Source of the DNA: Chitinophagaceae bacterium UBA2375
GTDB taxonomy: Bacteria > Bacteroidota > Bacteroidia > Chitinophagales > Chitinophagaceae
Direction of reading: 5' to 3'
NCBI GenBank assembly: GCA_002343985.1
Contig: DDTB01000010.1
Span: 217,969 to 281,968, forward strand
Length of the DNA stretch: 64,000 nt
Part shown: positions 1 through 9,500 of the stretch, in pieces
Position numbering within the stretch: position 1 is the stretch's first letter
How the letters are laid out: every line of letters begins with the position of its first letter
Notes under the pieces: model-generated
Database searches by the model: none
Seen by the model: only the letters and a program-made list of their open reading frames with translations
Told to the model about the DNA's origin: nothing
Program-made: the position numbers and the translations under genes

Positions 1-2
1 CC

Positions 3-239
3 GCGTATACGGAAATTGGATATTCCTATTATAAAACAAACCAGGATGAGCTTGCTGAACAACACCTGAAGAAAGCGATAGAAATGAATCCTTCAGGTGT
101 CAGCCAGCATTACTACGCGGCATTGTTATACCTGCGCAAAAAAGATAAGCAAAAAGCGCTCAATATGGCGGATGCCCTGCAACGCATGGGATCCAGGTAT
201 GCGACGGAAATCAGGGAAAGGGCCAATCAATTGCCCTGA
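3..239 (+). CDS. TPR-repeat protein, C-terminal end only
   Basis: The reading frame is open from the left edge and stops with TGA at 237-239, so only the last 78 residues are visible. They read as one to two tetratricopeptide helices: a segment with EIGYSYYKTNQDELAEQHL followed by KKAIEMNP, with the small and aromatic residue spacing usual for TPRs, then a second helical pair (YYAALLYLRKKDKQKAL). TPRs mediate protein-protein contacts; the function of the whole protein cannot be told from this end. The next gene is convergent and ends 4 bases further on. Confidence 0.75.
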   Translation, partial: AYTEIGYSYYKTNQDELAEQHLKKAIEMNPSGVSQHYYAALLYLRKKDKQKALNMADALQRMGSRYATEIRERANQLP

Positions 240-242
240 TTC

Positions 243-1016
243 TTAGAGATATTGGTTATCAACCAGCCATTTAACCACCCTTTTCAGGGCGAACTGGTTT
301 TTGTCAATACTGAAATCAGCAGCTATGATTTTATCGCCTGTAGGGATGGGAATGATTTGCTTACGGTTATCCTTAGACGTAAATACTTCCATGTTCTGTG
401 CAAAGTTTCCACCGGTGAAATTAACTTTTGCCACAATCACGCCTGATGGCAGGGTGAATTCATAAAAATCCCTTTCACCCGAACTCCCCTTTGGCTTAAA
501 CTGTCCGATAACTTTATCGTTTTGCTCAATATTTCCGCCGGCACGCAAGTCGATCGGCCAGGCACGGTTTCGGTTGACGGTTGTATAATCCACGGCAATC
601 CTTGGGCTTGCGCCTTTGCCCGCGATGAATTCTTTCACAGCCTCATCATCGGTGGCTTCTCCCTTAATCACCCCACTCTTCCCGATCAGTTTTGCGAAAC
701 CTTTTTCCTGCGATAGTGATGGGACTTTAAAAATGCCAACCTGGTTGGATGTCAGAAATGTAAGCTTGTAAAACAAGTACGTGTTATCTGATTTATCCTG
801 TTCAAATTCAGTGGCTACGGTAGCTATAATCAGTTTTTTTCCAGACATGGAATACACTTCAAAATTCTTTGTCAGTCCAAAGTTTTCCTTTTTCACTTCT
901 ACTTTGGCATATTCCTGGTCATCCACATAAATCACCCCTTTTTTATAATCAACGTCCTGGGCCCATGCACCGAAGCTGAGCAATGTGAGGCAAATGGCCC
1001 CTGCTATTTTCTTCAT
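243..1016 (-). CDS. Secreted protein of unknown function
   Basis: This 257-residue protein begins with a clear Sec signal peptide (MKKIAGAICLTLLSFGAWAQ, cleavage after AQ at about residue 20), typical of Bacteroidota exported proteins. The mature part is rich in beta-prone segments and has no cysteines or catalytic motif that I recognise. ATG at 1014-1016 is the natural start because the signal peptide begins there. It is convergent with the TPR gene and divergent from the SDR gene, so it is probably transcribed alone. It is likely periplasmic or surface associated; the role is unknown. Confidence 0.75.
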   Translation of the reverse strand: MKKIAGAICLTLLSFGAWAQDVDYKKGVIYVDDQEYAKVEVKKENFGLTKNFEVYSMSGKKLIIATVATEFEQDKSDNTYLFYKLTFLTSNQVGIFKVPSLSQEKGFAKLIGKSGVIKGEATDDEAVKEFIAGKGASPRIAVDYTTVNRNRAWPIDLRAGGNIEQNDKVIGQFKPKGSSGERDFYEFTLPSGVIVAKVNFTGGNFAQNMEVFTSKDNRKQIIPIPTGDKIIAADFSIDKNQFALKRVVKWLVDNQYL

Positions 1017-1155
1017 GATTTAAATTTTTGGAAAGATAAACATAATCAGACTCCCCGACAGTTAAAAACGTTGCCTGATTTGGATCATCAGGATACAGGT
1101 AATTGGTCATTTTTGGCGGGGGGCTATGGATGTATTTTGAAACAAATTTGTTGCC

Positions 1156-1923
1156 ATGAAACAATTGGATCAAAAAACAGCAATCGTTACAGGTGCCGGG
1201 CTTGGCCTGGGCCGCTCAATTGCCTTAATGTTCGCAAGGGAAGGCGCGCGGGTACTGGCGACCGACTTTCGGGAAGATGTGCTGGATGCATTACGTAAAG
1301 ACGCGGCTGAACAGGGATTAAAGGTTGAAACAATGCTGGCGGATATGCGGAAACCAGCCGAGATTGCTGCCATGATCAATAAACCAGTTGATATGTGGGG
1401 ACGGTTGGATATACTGGTGAATAATGCAGGCATCATGGATCATTTTGAACCAGTCGCGGATGTGTCGGAAGCGTTATGGGAAATGGTCATAGAAGTGAAC
1501 CTCAACGGGCCTTTCCGTGCTATGAAATACGCGTTGGGATATATGCTGCCCCGGAAATCGGGCAATATCATTAATATAGCATCTATAGGTGGTTTACAGG
1601 GTGCCAGGGCCGGCGCGGCTTATACGAGCAGCAAACACGCGCTGATCGGGTTAACTAAAAACACCGGTTTTATGTATGCCACATCCGGTATTCGTTGCAA
1701 CGCGATTGCACCCGGCGCGATGGCTACCCATATCACAGATGCCATCGATATGCAACATCTCCATCCACTGGCTGCGGAAAGGATATTTCCCGGGACATCC
1801 ACCAACCCGCGCACGTCAAATCCCGATGAAGTAGCGGCGGTGGCTTTGTTCCTGGCATCAGATGCATCATCCTTTGTCAATGGTTCGGTGCTGACAGCAG
1901 ATGGCGGTTGGATTGCCTATTAA
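1156..1923 (+). CDS. SDR-family NAD(P)-dependent oxidoreductase
   Basis: A classical short-chain dehydrogenase/reductase of 255 residues, the usual family length. The Rossmann cofactor motif TGAGLGLG is at 12-19, NNAG at 89-92, the structural Asn in VNLNG near 115, the catalytic Ser at 143 (IASIGG), and Tyr156-x-x-x-Lys160 in YTSSK. Asp37 after the second strand (ATDFRE) suggests a preference for NAD(H). The C-terminus has the common ending NGSVLTADGGW. The substrate cannot be deduced; relatives act on sugars, steroids and acyl chains. The gene is monocistronic and convergent with the META lipoprotein, whose stop overlaps its stop by a few bases. Confidence 0.93.
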   Translation: MKQLDQKTAIVTGAGLGLGRSIALMFAREGARVLATDFREDVLDALRKDAAEQGLKVETMLADMRKPAEIAAMINKPVDMWGRLDILVNNAGIMDHFEPVADVSEALWEMVIEVNLNGPFRAMKYALGYMLPRKSGNIINIASIGGLQGARAGAAYTSSKHALIGLTKNTGFMYATSGIRCNAIAPGAMATHITDAIDMQHLHPLAAERIFPGTSTNPRTSNPDEVAAVALFLASDASSFVNGSVLTADGGWIAY

Positions 1924-2384
1924 TTGGGTTTGGTGGCAACGGTAAAGCGTGCCAGTGGTGCCATACGGGCCTTATTCAGGCTCAGGTCGTTGCCGAGGAT
2001 GCTGTAGCTGTCGGCTTTCTGGAGCATTTCGAGGAATAATTTTTCAGTAACCAATTCATTGATGCATGCCATTTGCGTAACAGCCATCTGAGAAAACTGC
2101 AACCTGTTACCGTCCTGAATGCTGAACGAGCCGGTGAACCTGTTACAACCGCTGAAACCAGACACACGGTTTTCATCTTTACTGAATTCGATATGCATTT
2201 CCTTATTACCTGCTTGGTTTTTCACGGGCTGTCCCATTAATTCAGTCAGTTTCCAGTAAGTACCTGTTAAAGGCGCGTCATTTCCGCTGCTCATGGTTCC
2301 AACTTTTGTAGATTCACAGGAGATGAAGCCTGCGAAAAATATTGTCAGTAAAATGCCGGTGATGATTGATTTGCGATTGTTCAT
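1920..2384 (-). CDS. META-domain lipoprotein (HslJ-like)
   Basis: A 154-residue protein from the ATG at 2382-2384. An upstream extension of the frame has no homology and runs into the neighbouring gene, while this start gives a hydrophobic N-terminus ending in FAGFISC, a plausible lipobox with Cys23 as the lipidated residue. Residues 40-152 form a META domain: TYWKLTELMGQPV, the GFSGCNRFTG core, MACINE with the second conserved Cys, and a closing KARMAPLARF. META/HslJ proteins are small envelope beta proteins linked to stress or drug tolerance; the exact function is unknown. It lies 35 bases after the two-TM gene and probably shares its transcript. It is a paralogue of the C-terminal half of the lipoprotein at 4231-5094. 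Confidence 0.85.
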   Translation of the reverse strand: MNNRKSIITGILLTIFFAGFISCESTKVGTMSSGNDAPLTGTYWKLTELMGQPVKNQAGNKEMHIEFSKDENRVSGFSGCNRFTGSFSIQDGNRLQFSQMAVTQMACINELVTEKLFLEMLQKADSYSILGNDLSLNKARMAPLARFTVATKPN

Positions 2385-2419
2385 GAAAATGTGGATTTGT
2401 ATAAATAAGTCGTTTTGCA

Positions 2420-2749
2420 TTACTCGAACAGGTAATAAAAGCCCATCATGATGATGAGGATGGCTACGGAAGTTAATCCATACAGTATGACGCCGTATAA
2501 GGCAGGAACCGGATTGATCAGTGTAAGGACGCAACTGATGAACCCAAGAATTGCGCCAATGCCCAAACAAATAAAACCATTGCATTGCCTTTGCTCAATC
2601 AAAAGTTTACGGTACGATTTCAATTGTTCGCCGATGTGTTCAGGGGAAAGCCCCCGTTCAGCCAACAGCGTTTCAACTTTTTTTACATCTGTTTTTTCCG
2701 CAACCCAACGTTGCAGTTCATCCTGGGTAATGCTTAAGCTGACTGCCAT
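2420..2749 (-). CDS. Small two-TM membrane protein
   Basis: The protein has 108 residues if it starts at the ATG 2747-2749 (MAVSLSITQDE), which I prefer over an ATG eight codons upstream because it gives a compact soluble head. Residues 1-55 form a charged, helical N-terminal domain (DELQRWVAEKTDVKKVETLLAERGLSP looks like two short helices). Two membrane segments follow, near 58-80 and 84-106, with a short loop between them. I do not recognise a family. It precedes the META lipoprotein by 35 bases on the same strand, so the two are probably co-transcribed. It may be an inner-membrane accessory protein, but that is inference. Confidence 0.65.
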   Translation of the reverse strand: MAVSLSITQDELQRWVAEKTDVKKVETLLAERGLSPEHIGEQLKSYRKLLIEQRQCNGFICLGIGAILGFISCVLTLINPVPALYGVILYGLTSVAILIIMMGFYYLFE

Positions 2750-2902
2750 AATGATTAGATGATGGGTGAACAATGTTTAATGCTTTTAAATTATGAAAAA
2801 ATCAGGTAATTAATCAAATTTTCGGAAAAAAATATGACCTGGATCAGGATTCACGGAAAACTGAATCAGTGCCATCAATTACATAAGTTCTTCAACCTCA
2901 AG

Positions 2903-2910
2903 TACATTTG
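2903..2910 (+). promoter_or_regulatory. Putative -7 promoter element (TAnnTTTG)
   Basis: TACATTTG matches the Bacteroidota housekeeping -7 consensus exactly and ends 14 bases before the ATG of the CoA-transferase gene. No clear TTG -33 element is visible at the usual distance. Confidence 0.5.
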
Positions 2911-2924
2911 TAAAAATTTTCTAT

Positions 2925-4217
2925 ATGCGTATCCCCATACAATATGCCAGCCCGAAAGAAGCCTTATCGCATATTCAATCCGGCCACCGTGTTTTTATTC
3001 ACGGCAGCGCGCATACCCCTTGCTATTTACTGAAGCATTTAGCCGAAGAAGCGGAAAGATTGAAGAATGTGGAAATTGTTTCAATCAGCGTATATGGTGA
3101 TATGCATGTAGATAAACCTTCACTGCGTGATCATTTTCATATCAATTCCCTATTTGTTTCCGGGAGTATCCGCGAAGCGGTGAACAACGGGCTGGCAGAT
3201 TATGTGCCGGTTTTTTTAAGTGAAATCCCTGAACTGTTCAAGCAACAGATACTTGCCCTTGATGTCGCGATTGTGCAGGTATCCCCTCCAGACGTTCATG
3301 GGTATTGCTCTTTGGGCGTTTCGGTGGATGTAGCCAGGAGCGCGGTCAACCATGCCCGCATCCTCATCGCGCAGGTGAATCCCAATGTTCCGAGGACGCA
3401 TGGTGATGGGATGATCCACAGCAGCCGTTTTTCGTCTATGGTTTACTGTGAGGATCCATTGCATGAAGCCGTTTTTGGGGAGAAAGTGGGTGAAAACGAA
3501 AAACGAATAGGCGAATTTATCGCAGGTATGCTGGAAGACAGGAGCACGTTGCAAATGGGCATCGGCGCCATACCCGACGCGGTTTTGCGTTGCCTGCACA
3601 ACCACAAAGACCTTGGCGTTCATACCGAAATGTGTTCGGATGGCATTATCGACCTGGTGGATAAGGATGTTATCAATAATAAGTACAAAAATACACACCC
3701 CAATAAGACGGTGTCTTCATTCGCGCTTGGTACAAAAAAATTATATGACTATGTGAATGATAACCCTGCTTTTGCTTTCCTGGATGTGGATTATGTAAAT
3801 GACCCTCATGTAATTAAACGAAACGACCGCATGGTATCGATCAATAGCGCGATTGAAATCGATATCACCGGGCAGGTATGTGCCGATTCGATCGGTACCA
3901 TCCAGTATTCAGGTGTAGGTGGCCAGATGGATTTTATGCGCGGCGCCGCATTGAGCAAGGGCGGAAAACCGATCATCGCGCTCCCATCCCGCACGGCTAA
4001 AGGCGTATCGAGGATTGTATCATTTCTGAAACCGGGCGCTGGCGTTGTCACCACGAGGGCGCATGTGCATTATGTGGTTACCGAATATGGCATTGCATAT
4101 TTATACGGCAAAAACCTGCGTCAGCGGGCAAAGGCTTTGATCAATATCGCGCACCCCGACGACCGGGAGGCACTGGAAAAAGCCTGCCATGAGCGTTTCA
4201 GGGATTTCAGCGCCTGA
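2925..4217 (+). CDS. Acetyl-CoA hydrolase / 4-hydroxybutyrate CoA-transferase family protein
   Basis: A family I CoA-transferase-like enzyme of 430 residues, the length of 4-hydroxybutyrate CoA-transferases and acetyl-CoA hydrolases. The nucleotide-binding GIGAIPDAV motif is at 212-220, and the expected catalytic glutamate is Glu235 in GVHTEMCSDG, which in this family forms the glutamyl-CoA thioester. The C-terminal half carries the glycine-rich VGGQMDFMRGA and the SRIVSFLKPGAGVVTTRAHV segment. It would move CoA between acetate or a short-chain acid and an acyl-CoA, or hydrolyse acetyl-CoA, in the cytoplasm. It stands alone between two META lipoprotein genes on the opposite strand. The donor and acceptor cannot be fixed from sequence. 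Confidence 0.9.
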   Translation: MRIPIQYASPKEALSHIQSGHRVFIHGSAHTPCYLLKHLAEEAERLKNVEIVSISVYGDMHVDKPSLRDHFHINSLFVSGSIREAVNNGLADYVPVFLSEIPELFKQQILALDVAIVQVSPPDVHGYCSLGVSVDVARSAVNHARILIAQVNPNVPRTHGDGMIHSSRFSSMVYCEDPLHEAVFGEKVGENEKRIGEFIAGMLEDRSTLQMGIGAIPDAVLRCLHNHKDLGVHTEMCSDGIIDLVDKDVINNKYKNTHPNKTVSSFALGTKKLYDYVNDNPAFAFLDVDYVNDPHVIKRNDRMVSINSAIEIDITGQVCADSIGTIQYSGVGGQMDFMRGAALSKGGKPIIALPSRTAKGVSRIVSFLKPGAGVVTTRAHVHYVVTEYGIAYLYGKNLRQRAKALINIAHPDDREALEKACHERFRDFSA

Positions 4218-4230
4218 TTTTCTGATGTTA

Positions 4231-5094
4231 TTACCTGAGATAAACTGCCTGGAATTTTGCCAGGGGGGCCATCCGTGCTTTTATCAATTGCAGGGTATCG
4301 CCTTTGATGATGTATCCATCCGCTTTTTGAAAAACAGACATGAATGCGCTCTCCTGATCTAAATTTGGACAAGCCATTTTGGTGCTTGCCATTGCTGAAA
4401 AGCTAATTCTGCCAAGATCTTTTAATTCATATGTCCCCGAAAATGCATTGCATCCACCATGGCCTTGTACCCTGTTCTTTTCCTTTTTTAGGATGACATG
4501 CGCTTCCCTTTTACCATCTGCCGGGCCGGAAACCGGCTTACCCATAATTTCGGTGAGTTTCCAATAAGTTTCAATCAGCAGCGCATCAGGCACGTTTGAT
4601 ACAGGGCCACTCAATTTTGCCAACTCATATTTTGAAGCCAGGTTTCCCGTAATGCGCTGTCCCTGCATGTCTAACTGGATCAATTTATTTTCTCCCACCA
4701 GGTATTGGTTAGGCCCATCGGTAATGCCGTCTAATGTGATGCTGCCGCCGGATGCGTTCCAGCTAAATGTGCCCTTTTTTGCCTGCTTCAGGGGTTTATC
4801 TTTACCCAGGTAAACGGTATTTACTTCAAACGTTTTATTTGTGTCAATTTGAATGGTTGTTTTGATGCCTTCGCAATCCGCGCAAGGTAAAATACCTTCA
4901 TAAATGCCCGGCCAGTCGAGCGATGTAAGGCTGTTATCAGCCATTTCCATAGGTTTTACAACCGAATCGGTGATTTCCTGCAATGCGCCTTGTGATATAC
5001 TGGCCTGTTGTTGCTGTGCGTTTTTATCAGCAGCTGATTGACAAGAATATAATGCTGTCATGCCTGCGGCGAGTATCCATAAACGAATTGTCAT
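4231..5094 (-). CDS. NlpE-META fusion lipoprotein
   Basis: A 287-residue lipoprotein: signal sequence with lipobox ALYSC, Cys18 as the lipidated residue, then a Gln-rich linker. Residues 62-150 match the NlpE N-terminal domain, with GIYEGILPCADCEGI including the CxxC at 71-74 that is the family hallmark (in E. coli NlpE this lipoprotein signals copper or surface stress to Cpx). Residues 173-285 form a META/HslJ domain with the conserved Cys pair at 215 (GGCNAFSG) and 242 (KMACPN) and the ending IKARMAPLAKF. The two domains also occur together in other Bacteroidota lipoproteins, so I read this as a natural fusion. It faces the CoA-transferase gene, ending 14 bases from its stop. A role in envelope stress is inferred from the families. 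Confidence 0.88.
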   Translation of the reverse strand: MTIRLWILAAGMTALYSCQSAADKNAQQQQASISQGALQEITDSVVKPMEMADNSLTSLDWPGIYEGILPCADCEGIKTTIQIDTNKTFEVNTVYLGKDKPLKQAKKGTFSWNASGGSITLDGITDGPNQYLVGENKLIQLDMQGQRITGNLASKYELAKLSGPVSNVPDALLIETYWKLTEIMGKPVSGPADGKREAHVILKKEKNRVQGHGGCNAFSGTYELKDLGRISFSAMASTKMACPNLDQESAFMSVFQKADGYIIKGDTLQLIKARMAPLAKFQAVYLR

Positions 5095-5224
5095 AACGGT
5101 AAAATTTAGGTTTTGACTAACGGAAAATACTAAAAATCCGTATTTGTAATGCCTTGTTCAAAAAAATTAATACCGTGCAATACAATCGCATCAAAACAGC
5201 TGATGCCTAAACAGAACATGTAAA

Positions 5225-5680
5225 TTAGCCGGAATGATCGGTGTAAATCAACCATTTCCCGCCAACTTTCTTCATCAGGCTGGAGTACCTTCCGTGGATC
5301 ACTTTTCCGTCAGGCAGGGTAACATGGAAATACCCGGTAACAAAATAAAATTTCTTTGAAATCCTTTCCATGGCTGTGCCATCCAGCAACAGTTTGCCCA
5401 TCTTTTCTTTTGGCCAGTACTTTTGGTAAAATTGCAAGATGGCTTGTTTACCATATGCCGCTCCTTTGCTCAATATCATACGGGTGGAATCATCAGGCGC
5501 ATAAAGGCTCACATATCCCTCAATGTCGCCGGCATTCCAGTATGCCATTTCCATATCAATGGTTTCCAATATTTTCCTTTCATCTTTATTTTGTGCACAT
5601 ACAGTCATACCCAGGAGGAAGAACAGGCATGGCAATATCAGGCGGGATGGTTGGTGCAGGTTTGGAAAAATTCTTTTCAT
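5225..5680 (-). CDS. Secreted NTF2-like (DUF4440/SnoaL-type) protein
   Basis: A 151-residue protein with an N-terminal hydrophobic export signal (LILPCLFFLLGMTVCAQ, cleavage after AQ near 30). The mature part fits an NTF2-like cone fold: helix ILETIDMEMAYWNAGDIEGYVSLYA, then YGKQAILQFYQKYWP and antiparallel strands ending in GRYSSLMKKVGGKWLIYTDH. The GDxxGYxSLYAPD and GKWLIYTDHS signatures are typical of DUF4440/SnoaL-like proteins, a fold used for small-molecule binding or isomerase chemistry. No catalytic residues can be assigned. It is flanked by about 130 bases before the NlpE-META gene and probably has its own promoter. Confidence 0.8.
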   Translation of the reverse strand: MKRIFPNLHQPSRLILPCLFFLLGMTVCAQNKDERKILETIDMEMAYWNAGDIEGYVSLYAPDDSTRMILSKGAAYGKQAILQFYQKYWPKEKMGKLLLDGTAMERISKKFYFVTGYFHVTLPDGKVIHGRYSSLMKKVGGKWLIYTDHSG

Positions 5681-5740
5681 AATAGCTGTTTTTGTTTCAA
5701 CTAAGTTCTTTCAAATTCCAGGAAACCTTCTACCGTTTAT

Positions 5741-5769
5741 ATAAAACAGGCCACCATGAGGCGGCCTGT
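5741..5769 (-). terminator. Rho-independent terminator after the LuxR-type regulator
   Basis: A 7-bp stem (ACAGGCC/GGCCTGT) with a 10-base loop is followed on the minus strand by TTTTATAT. It lies about 130 bases after the regulator gene ending at 5896 and closes the signalling block. Confidence 0.6.
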
Positions 5770-5895
5770 ATGCTTACATGAAAGATCAGAAAAACCAACT
5801 ATTTTAAGAATACATCATACCGGATCAACTAAAGAAATACAAAATTGATCCCTTTGCTTTAATTGGGAAATACCATAATCATGTGACAAACCAGG

Positions 5896-6591
5896 TCAGA
5901 CCAGTTTTTCCTTTAGCGCTTTGTGGACGGCTTCGAGTTGTGAGCGGACATGGAGTTTGTCGTATATCCGTTTGATATGTGTACGGACCGTATCGATGCT
6001 GATATTACATTCAGCAGCGATGAGTTTAAAACTGTTGCCCTGTGACAGTGATTGCAGGATTTCCTTTTCACGGCCAGTGAGTTGGTAATCGGTAGCGGAT
6101 GCCTGTATTGGTTGGTGCATCTGGCTAATAACCATTCTCGCGATGGATGGGCTCATGGGCGCTCCCCCGCTCATGACTTCACGGATGGCATCGGTTAGTT
6201 TATCTGATACAAATTTTTTCAGTAAATACCCGTTGGCGCCTGCATACATGGCTTCAAACACATGATGGTTGTCTTCAAATACCGTCAGCATGATGATCTG
6301 AACATGATTGTTGAATTGCCTGATTTTCTTAACAGCCTCAATACCATTCAGTCCGGGCATGTCTATATCCATAAGGATCAGGTCGGGATCGAGTTCCCTG
6401 ACAACTGATTCCACCTGGCGAACATCGGGGAAGCTGTTCAGTATCTGGTATTCGCCGGAAAGCGTCAGCAGGTTCCTGAGGCTATCCCTCAGGTTGGCGT
6501 TATCTTCGAATATGACAATTTTTACGGGCAAGACGGCTCGAATTATATGGCAACTTACAAAAGATTGACATTTAGAAAATACCCTGATCAT
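5896..6591 (-). CDS. NarL/FixJ-family response regulator
   Basis: A response regulator with a receiver domain and a C-terminal LuxR-type helix-turn-helix. Counted from the ATG at 6589-6591, the phospho-acceptor is Asp75 in ILMDIDMPG and the HTH covers about 167-231 (LTGREKEILQSL through DTVRTHIKRIYDKL). That ATG overlaps the kinase stop as ATGA, but the first 20 residues do not look like a receiver. A TTG at 6529-6531 would begin the protein as MPVKIVIFEDN, which is the canonical receiver N-terminus, so the shorter form (211 residues) is quite possible. It is the cognate partner of the large kinase just upstream. DNA targets are unknown. Confidence 0.93.
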   Translation of the reverse strand: MIRVFSKCQSFVSCHIIRAVLPVKIVIFEDNANLRDSLRNLLTLSGEYQILNSFPDVRQVESVVRELDPDLILMDIDMPGLNGIEAVKKIRQFNNHVQIIMLTVFEDNHHVFEAMYAGANGYLLKKFVSDKLTDAIREVMSGGAPMSPSIARMVISQMHQPIQASATDYQLTGREKEILQSLSQGNSFKLIAAECNISIDTVRTHIKRIYDKLHVRSQLEAVHKALKEKLV

Positions 6592-9500
6592 GTGATATGC
6601 TTTACAAGCCTGATAACCGTGCCCCTTCCGGGTTTGGTATCAATCACTAATTCGGCCTGCATATCGCGTGCCCGTTCCGCCATATTGATCAGCCCATTGC
6701 CGCTGCCCACCACTTCTTCACGGAAGCCTTTGCCATTATCTTCCACTTCAAGCGACAGTTGATGGTCTGCCAGGCGGATGCGGATATCCAGGTGCCCGGC
6801 ACCACTGTATTTCACGGCATTATGAATCGCTTCCTTGGCAACCAGGTATAAATCCTTTCTCTCTTCGAGGTTAAGTTTAATCTCGGATAGGTTGCCATGC
6901 AGGTCAAATGAGTACGTCATGCCCGTCGGTTCCAGCAGTTCCGCCGTATATTCTTTAAGCCTGATGATGAATTTTTCCAGGCTATCATTTGATGGGTTGA
7001 TGGCCCACACCATATCGCCCATACTTTCCATAATGCGGGACGAATGTTCCTTGATTTTTTCGAGGTATTGCCTGACCTGGCCCTCACCCTGTGCGGGCGA
7101 CATTGCCACCTTGCTCATGATATTGATGCTTGTCAAGGTTGAGCCCAGTTCATCGTGCAGGTCACGGGCAATGCGCGCACGGATCCTCTCTTCAACCAGG
7201 TACTTTGAAATCCTTTCCGCACAAATTGCGGCCATTTTTTCTAAAAGATGCAAGTCTGCTTTTGTATAGAAACCTTTTTGAGGGTGCTCGGAGTCAATCA
7301 CGCCAAATGCCTTTCCTTCCACTATAACAGGAACGGCAATTTCCGATAACCTGGATTGATCGTCGATGATATATCGGGAATCTTTACCTGTATTACGGAT
7401 CAATTCCGGTTTCAACGTTTTCGCTACAGTACCCACAATGCCCTTCCCGATCAGGATTTCAATTGGGTTGAAAATGTACCTGTCTGTATAAGGGCTTTTA
7501 GGGCCAGCCGCCGCTTTTTGCAAGAGTACCTGCCTGGATTCATCCAACTGGTATAACACGCAATCTTCCAGCTTCATCAATGCCACACATTGCTCGGCAG
7601 TCGTCCAGAAAATATCATCAATCGATTTTTGTCCGAACAAAGATGTCGCAAAACGTTTCAAGACCCTTTCTTCCCTGATCCTGTTGCGCAGGTTGTGGAT
7701 CACCGCGTATGAAATACCAATCAGCATGGCTATCAGAAGGACTATGAACAAAGGGCTTTCCCAAACAGAAGGATTAACGGATACAGCCAGGTTGCCGAGG
7801 CTTGTTATGGTTTCAGCATCTTGATTGACGGCCCTCAACCTGAATTGGTAATTACCGGATGGCATTTTTTGGTATACGGCCAGCAATCGGTCATCCGCCC
7901 TGATCCATTCCTTATCATACCCTTCCAGCATATATTCGATCCTGAGGTCTGCAGATTGTCCGAAGTACAAGCCGGCAAATTCAACCGACAATGAACCATT
8001 CCTTTGCACTTTACAGCGGTGCAGTGCCGTTTGGTCAGGAGTTAGCGTATATGCCTTACCGTTATATTCTATTTTGGTGATCACCAACGGATATTCTTTA
8101 ATCTTATTTCCACTGTATGGCTCAAACATGAGCAATCCCCCACCTCCAGCCGCGAGAACCCTTTTCCTGTCCGGATCATATATGATATCATGCCCGGCAT
8201 TTAAGTCGGCGTCAAATGCGGAAATGCCAAAAGCCGATAAATCATTCAGCCAATGAAAAGTCTGTCCTTGTTTATTTATGGCACTGATGCTGTTCCCGGA
8301 AAGTATCCAGGTATTTGATCGCTCATCGCCGCAGGTTGATAAGGCCTGGTTATTCCTGAGGCCGGATTTCATATCAAATTTTTGATATTTTCCTTTGTCG
8401 ACATCAATCTTCAGCACACCACCAGATATGGTGGATACCCAGATAAGCCCATCCTGATCAGCGCTCAGGTGATTGACCATGTTCAGCACTTCTGTCACTG
8501 AGTCATTGTGCTTTTTATAAAAAAGCTCCAATGAGTCTGTACCGGGTAGGTAATGGTGCAAGTCGTAACCCAATGTGCCAATCCATAGCCCGGATTGATT
8601 GGGCCTGGCATAAAGGCTGGTGACAGATGATTTCAGGTGACGGAGTTTTCGAGGCAGTGAATCTATTCTGCCTGATGCCTGGTTGTAAAACAATAAACCG
8701 GCATTGAATGTGGCAAACCAAAGATTGCCATTCATGTCTTTTGCTATATCCCTGAATAAAGCCCCCTTCGGTATTCCTGGTATAGGAAAGGGATCGAATG
8801 ACTGATTGCGGCGATCATACCGGTATGGCATATCCGAAGTTAAGAGCCAAATATCGCCTCCCGAATCTTCCCTGATGGCATAACAGGATGAAAAAGGCTT
8901 ACCCCTGCTGTCATTAGCCAATTCATTTATAGGGCCGCCCCCGGCAGGAATGATCCAAACCCTGGCCGGGTTTTCGGAACAAATAAAATACTCTTTCCCT
9001 GTACGGTTGTATAACAAGCCTGTCATGCGGTTGACAGCTTCCCTGCTGTTAATGGGAAGCAGGGGTAAAAAGGATAGGATTGGGTTATCGCTATCCACAT
9101 AGATGCAGCCATTGGGCGTTGCTACCCACCTTGTCCCATGCCTGTCTGTATATACCGATTTTATAGAGCCGGGTAAAATAGAGCCGCTGAATGTTGGGAT
9201 ATGCCGATGTAACCTGAAAACGTTTTGTTTTGCCTGTATTTCCAACAATCCTGCTTCATGCGCCATCCATGAACTGGACAGGCTGAATGGTTCAAATGTC
9301 TTTGAAGGGAATGGGGCCGGTTCGGGATTAATTTTTGCAGCCGTATTCTTTTTTTGATCAAATACAACCAATCCACCGGTTTGATATGTGATGAAAACCT
9401 GTTTGTTGATGCTGTCTGCGAACATATCAAACAACTCGGCATGGTAACCCCCGGGCATAAACGAAAAAGAAGCATTCGCGAAATCAAGCCTTGCCAGTCC

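Noticed and set aside
1143..1150. CAAATTTG near the SDR start as a promoter
   Set aside because: It has one mismatch and lies only 5 bases from the ATG; not convincing.
3216..3698. Minus-strand open frame of 160 codons inside the CoA-transferase gene
   Set aside because: It is antisense to a well-supported enzyme and has no recognisable feature.
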